Shown: positions 4,519 to 5,047 of the stretch, piece by piece
Position numbering within the stretch: the first letter of the stretch is position 1
Layout: every line of letters starts with the position of its first letter
DNA from: Chloroflexota bacterium
Lineage (GTDB): Bacteria > Chloroflexota > Chloroflexia > JAMDCE01
Direction: 5' to 3'
DNA: 5,047 nucleotides
NCBI GenBank assembly: GCA_023489135.1
Contig: JAMDCE010000365.1
Coordinates: 1 to 5,047 of the forward strand
Translations under genes and position numbers: made by a program
Notes under the pieces: generated by a model
The model's database searches: none
Told to the model about the DNA's origin: nothing
What the model saw: only the letters and a program-made list of their open reading frames with translations

Positions 4519-5047
4519 CTATACCTCGAGGATCTCGGCCTCTTTCGCTGCGCCGACGGCGTCCATTTGCTTGATAAAGCGATCGGTCAGTTCCTGCGCC
4601 TTCTCGTCGGCCCGCCGCTCGTCGTCCTCAGAGATCATCTTCTCCTGTTTGAGATCCTTCAGGTCGGCCACGGCCTCTCGTCGGAGATTTCTAATGGCCA
4701 CCTTTCCCTCTTCCACCTTGCCCTTCACAAACTTCACCAACTCCCGGCGCCGTTCTTCAGTCAGAGTTGGAATGGCCAAACGGATCACTTTCCCGTCATT
4801 GGTGGGATTCAAGCCCAGTTCGGATTTCAAAATGCCCTTTTCAATTGCTCCCATCGCACTTCGGTCCCAGGGCTGCACCACCAGTAACCGCGGCTCAGGC
4901 GCAGAAATCCCGGCAAGCTGGTTTAGTGGCGTCGTAGCGCCGTAGTATTCGATGGGTAGGCGTTCGATCAGGGCCGGAGAGGCCCGTCCAGTCCGAATGC
5001 CAGACAGGTCCTTTTTCAAGGCCTCCACGGCCTTGGTCATCTTTCTT
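4519..5047 (-). CDS. frr: ribosome recycling factor (5' end cut by the window edge)
   Basis: Releases mRNA and splits post-termination ribosomes together with EF-G in the cytoplasm; essential in most bacteria. Visible motifs: AVEALKKDLSGIRTGRASPALIE, IEYYGATTPLNQLA, LLVVQPWDRSAMGAIEKGI, LGLNPTNDGKVIRLAIPTLTEERR, VAIRNLRREA and KMISEDDERRADEKAQELTD, covering helix-domain-helix as in all RRFs. The ATG at 5038-5040 gives 173 residues, about a dozen short of the usual 185. In E. coli RRF the matching Met is residue 13, inside helix 1. The frame stays open to the window edge (…RKM), and no Shine-Dalgarno precedes this ATG in the seven bases seen. I therefore treat the gene as continuing past base 5047 with its true start outside. 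It is the first visible gene of the frr-uppS-cdsA run; pyrH would be the expected upstream neighbour. Confidence 0.95.
   Translation of the reverse strand, partial: RKMTKAVEALKKDLSGIRTGRASPALIERLPIEYYGATTPLNQLAGISAPEPRLLVVQPWDRSAMGAIEKGILKSELGLNPTNDGKVIRLAIPTLTEERRRELVKFVKGKVEEGKVAIRNLRREAVADLKDLKQEKMISEDDERRADEKAQELTDRFIKQMDAVGAAKEAEILEV

Noticed and set aside
4145..4945. Plus-strand open frame of 266 codons
   Set aside because: It is antisense to uppS and frr, both unmistakable, and has a low-complexity Ser/Arg-rich translation with no recognisable domain.

Overview
The window is an ordinary bacterial chromosomal segment, GC-rich with mostly G/C third codon positions. Its core is a conserved housekeeping cluster on the minus strand. 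Read in the direction of transcription, this is frr (ribosome recycling factor, 5' end cut by the window edge), uppS (undecaprenyl diphosphate synthase), cdsA (CDP-diacylglycerol synthase) and dxr (DXP reductoisomerase). This order is widespread in bacteria, usually downstream of rpsB-tsf-pyrH and often followed by rseP. The use of dxr shows that the organism makes isoprenoids by the MEP pathway. The sequence does not fix the taxon. A Chloroflexota-like or similar GC-rich lineage is a guess from gene order and repeat style only.

Layout from the left. Positions 1-182 hold the 3' end of an unrecognised plus-strand gene with a helical, charged C-terminus. Positions 183-488 are non-coding and hold a 12-bp palindrome, a GC-rich hairpin, a very good sigma70-type promoter (TTGACG, 17-nt spacer, TATGAT) and a strong Shine-Dalgarno. 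These lead into a plus-strand metallo-beta-lactamase-fold protein of the UlaG-like/UPF0173 type at 489-1271. Its metal-binding motif is altered: the second His of HxHxDH is Gly. That gene converges on dxr, and the two coding regions overlap by 25 bp at their 3' ends.

Positions 2399-2785, between dxr and cdsA, hold no credible gene but are dense in repeats. They contain a 184-bp element with 20-bp perfect terminal inverted repeats (MITE-like) ending 15 bp before the dxr start, a 24-bp perfect inverted repeat with palindromic arms, and a run of five 7-bp telomere-like TTANGGG units that starts inside the cdsA stop codon. Upstream of that (higher coordinates), cdsA, uppS and frr are closely spaced and probably co-transcribed from a promoter outside the window.

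How the genes fit together: Dxr commits carbon to IPP/DMAPP. UppS condenses IPP onto FPP to make the C55 lipid carrier for peptidoglycan. CdsA makes CDP-diacylglycerol for phospholipids, and Frr recycles ribosomes. The cluster therefore links envelope lipid supply to translation. I see no undescribed multi-gene system here. The points most worth a second look are the altered metal site of the MBL-fold protein and the repeat cluster in front of dxr.
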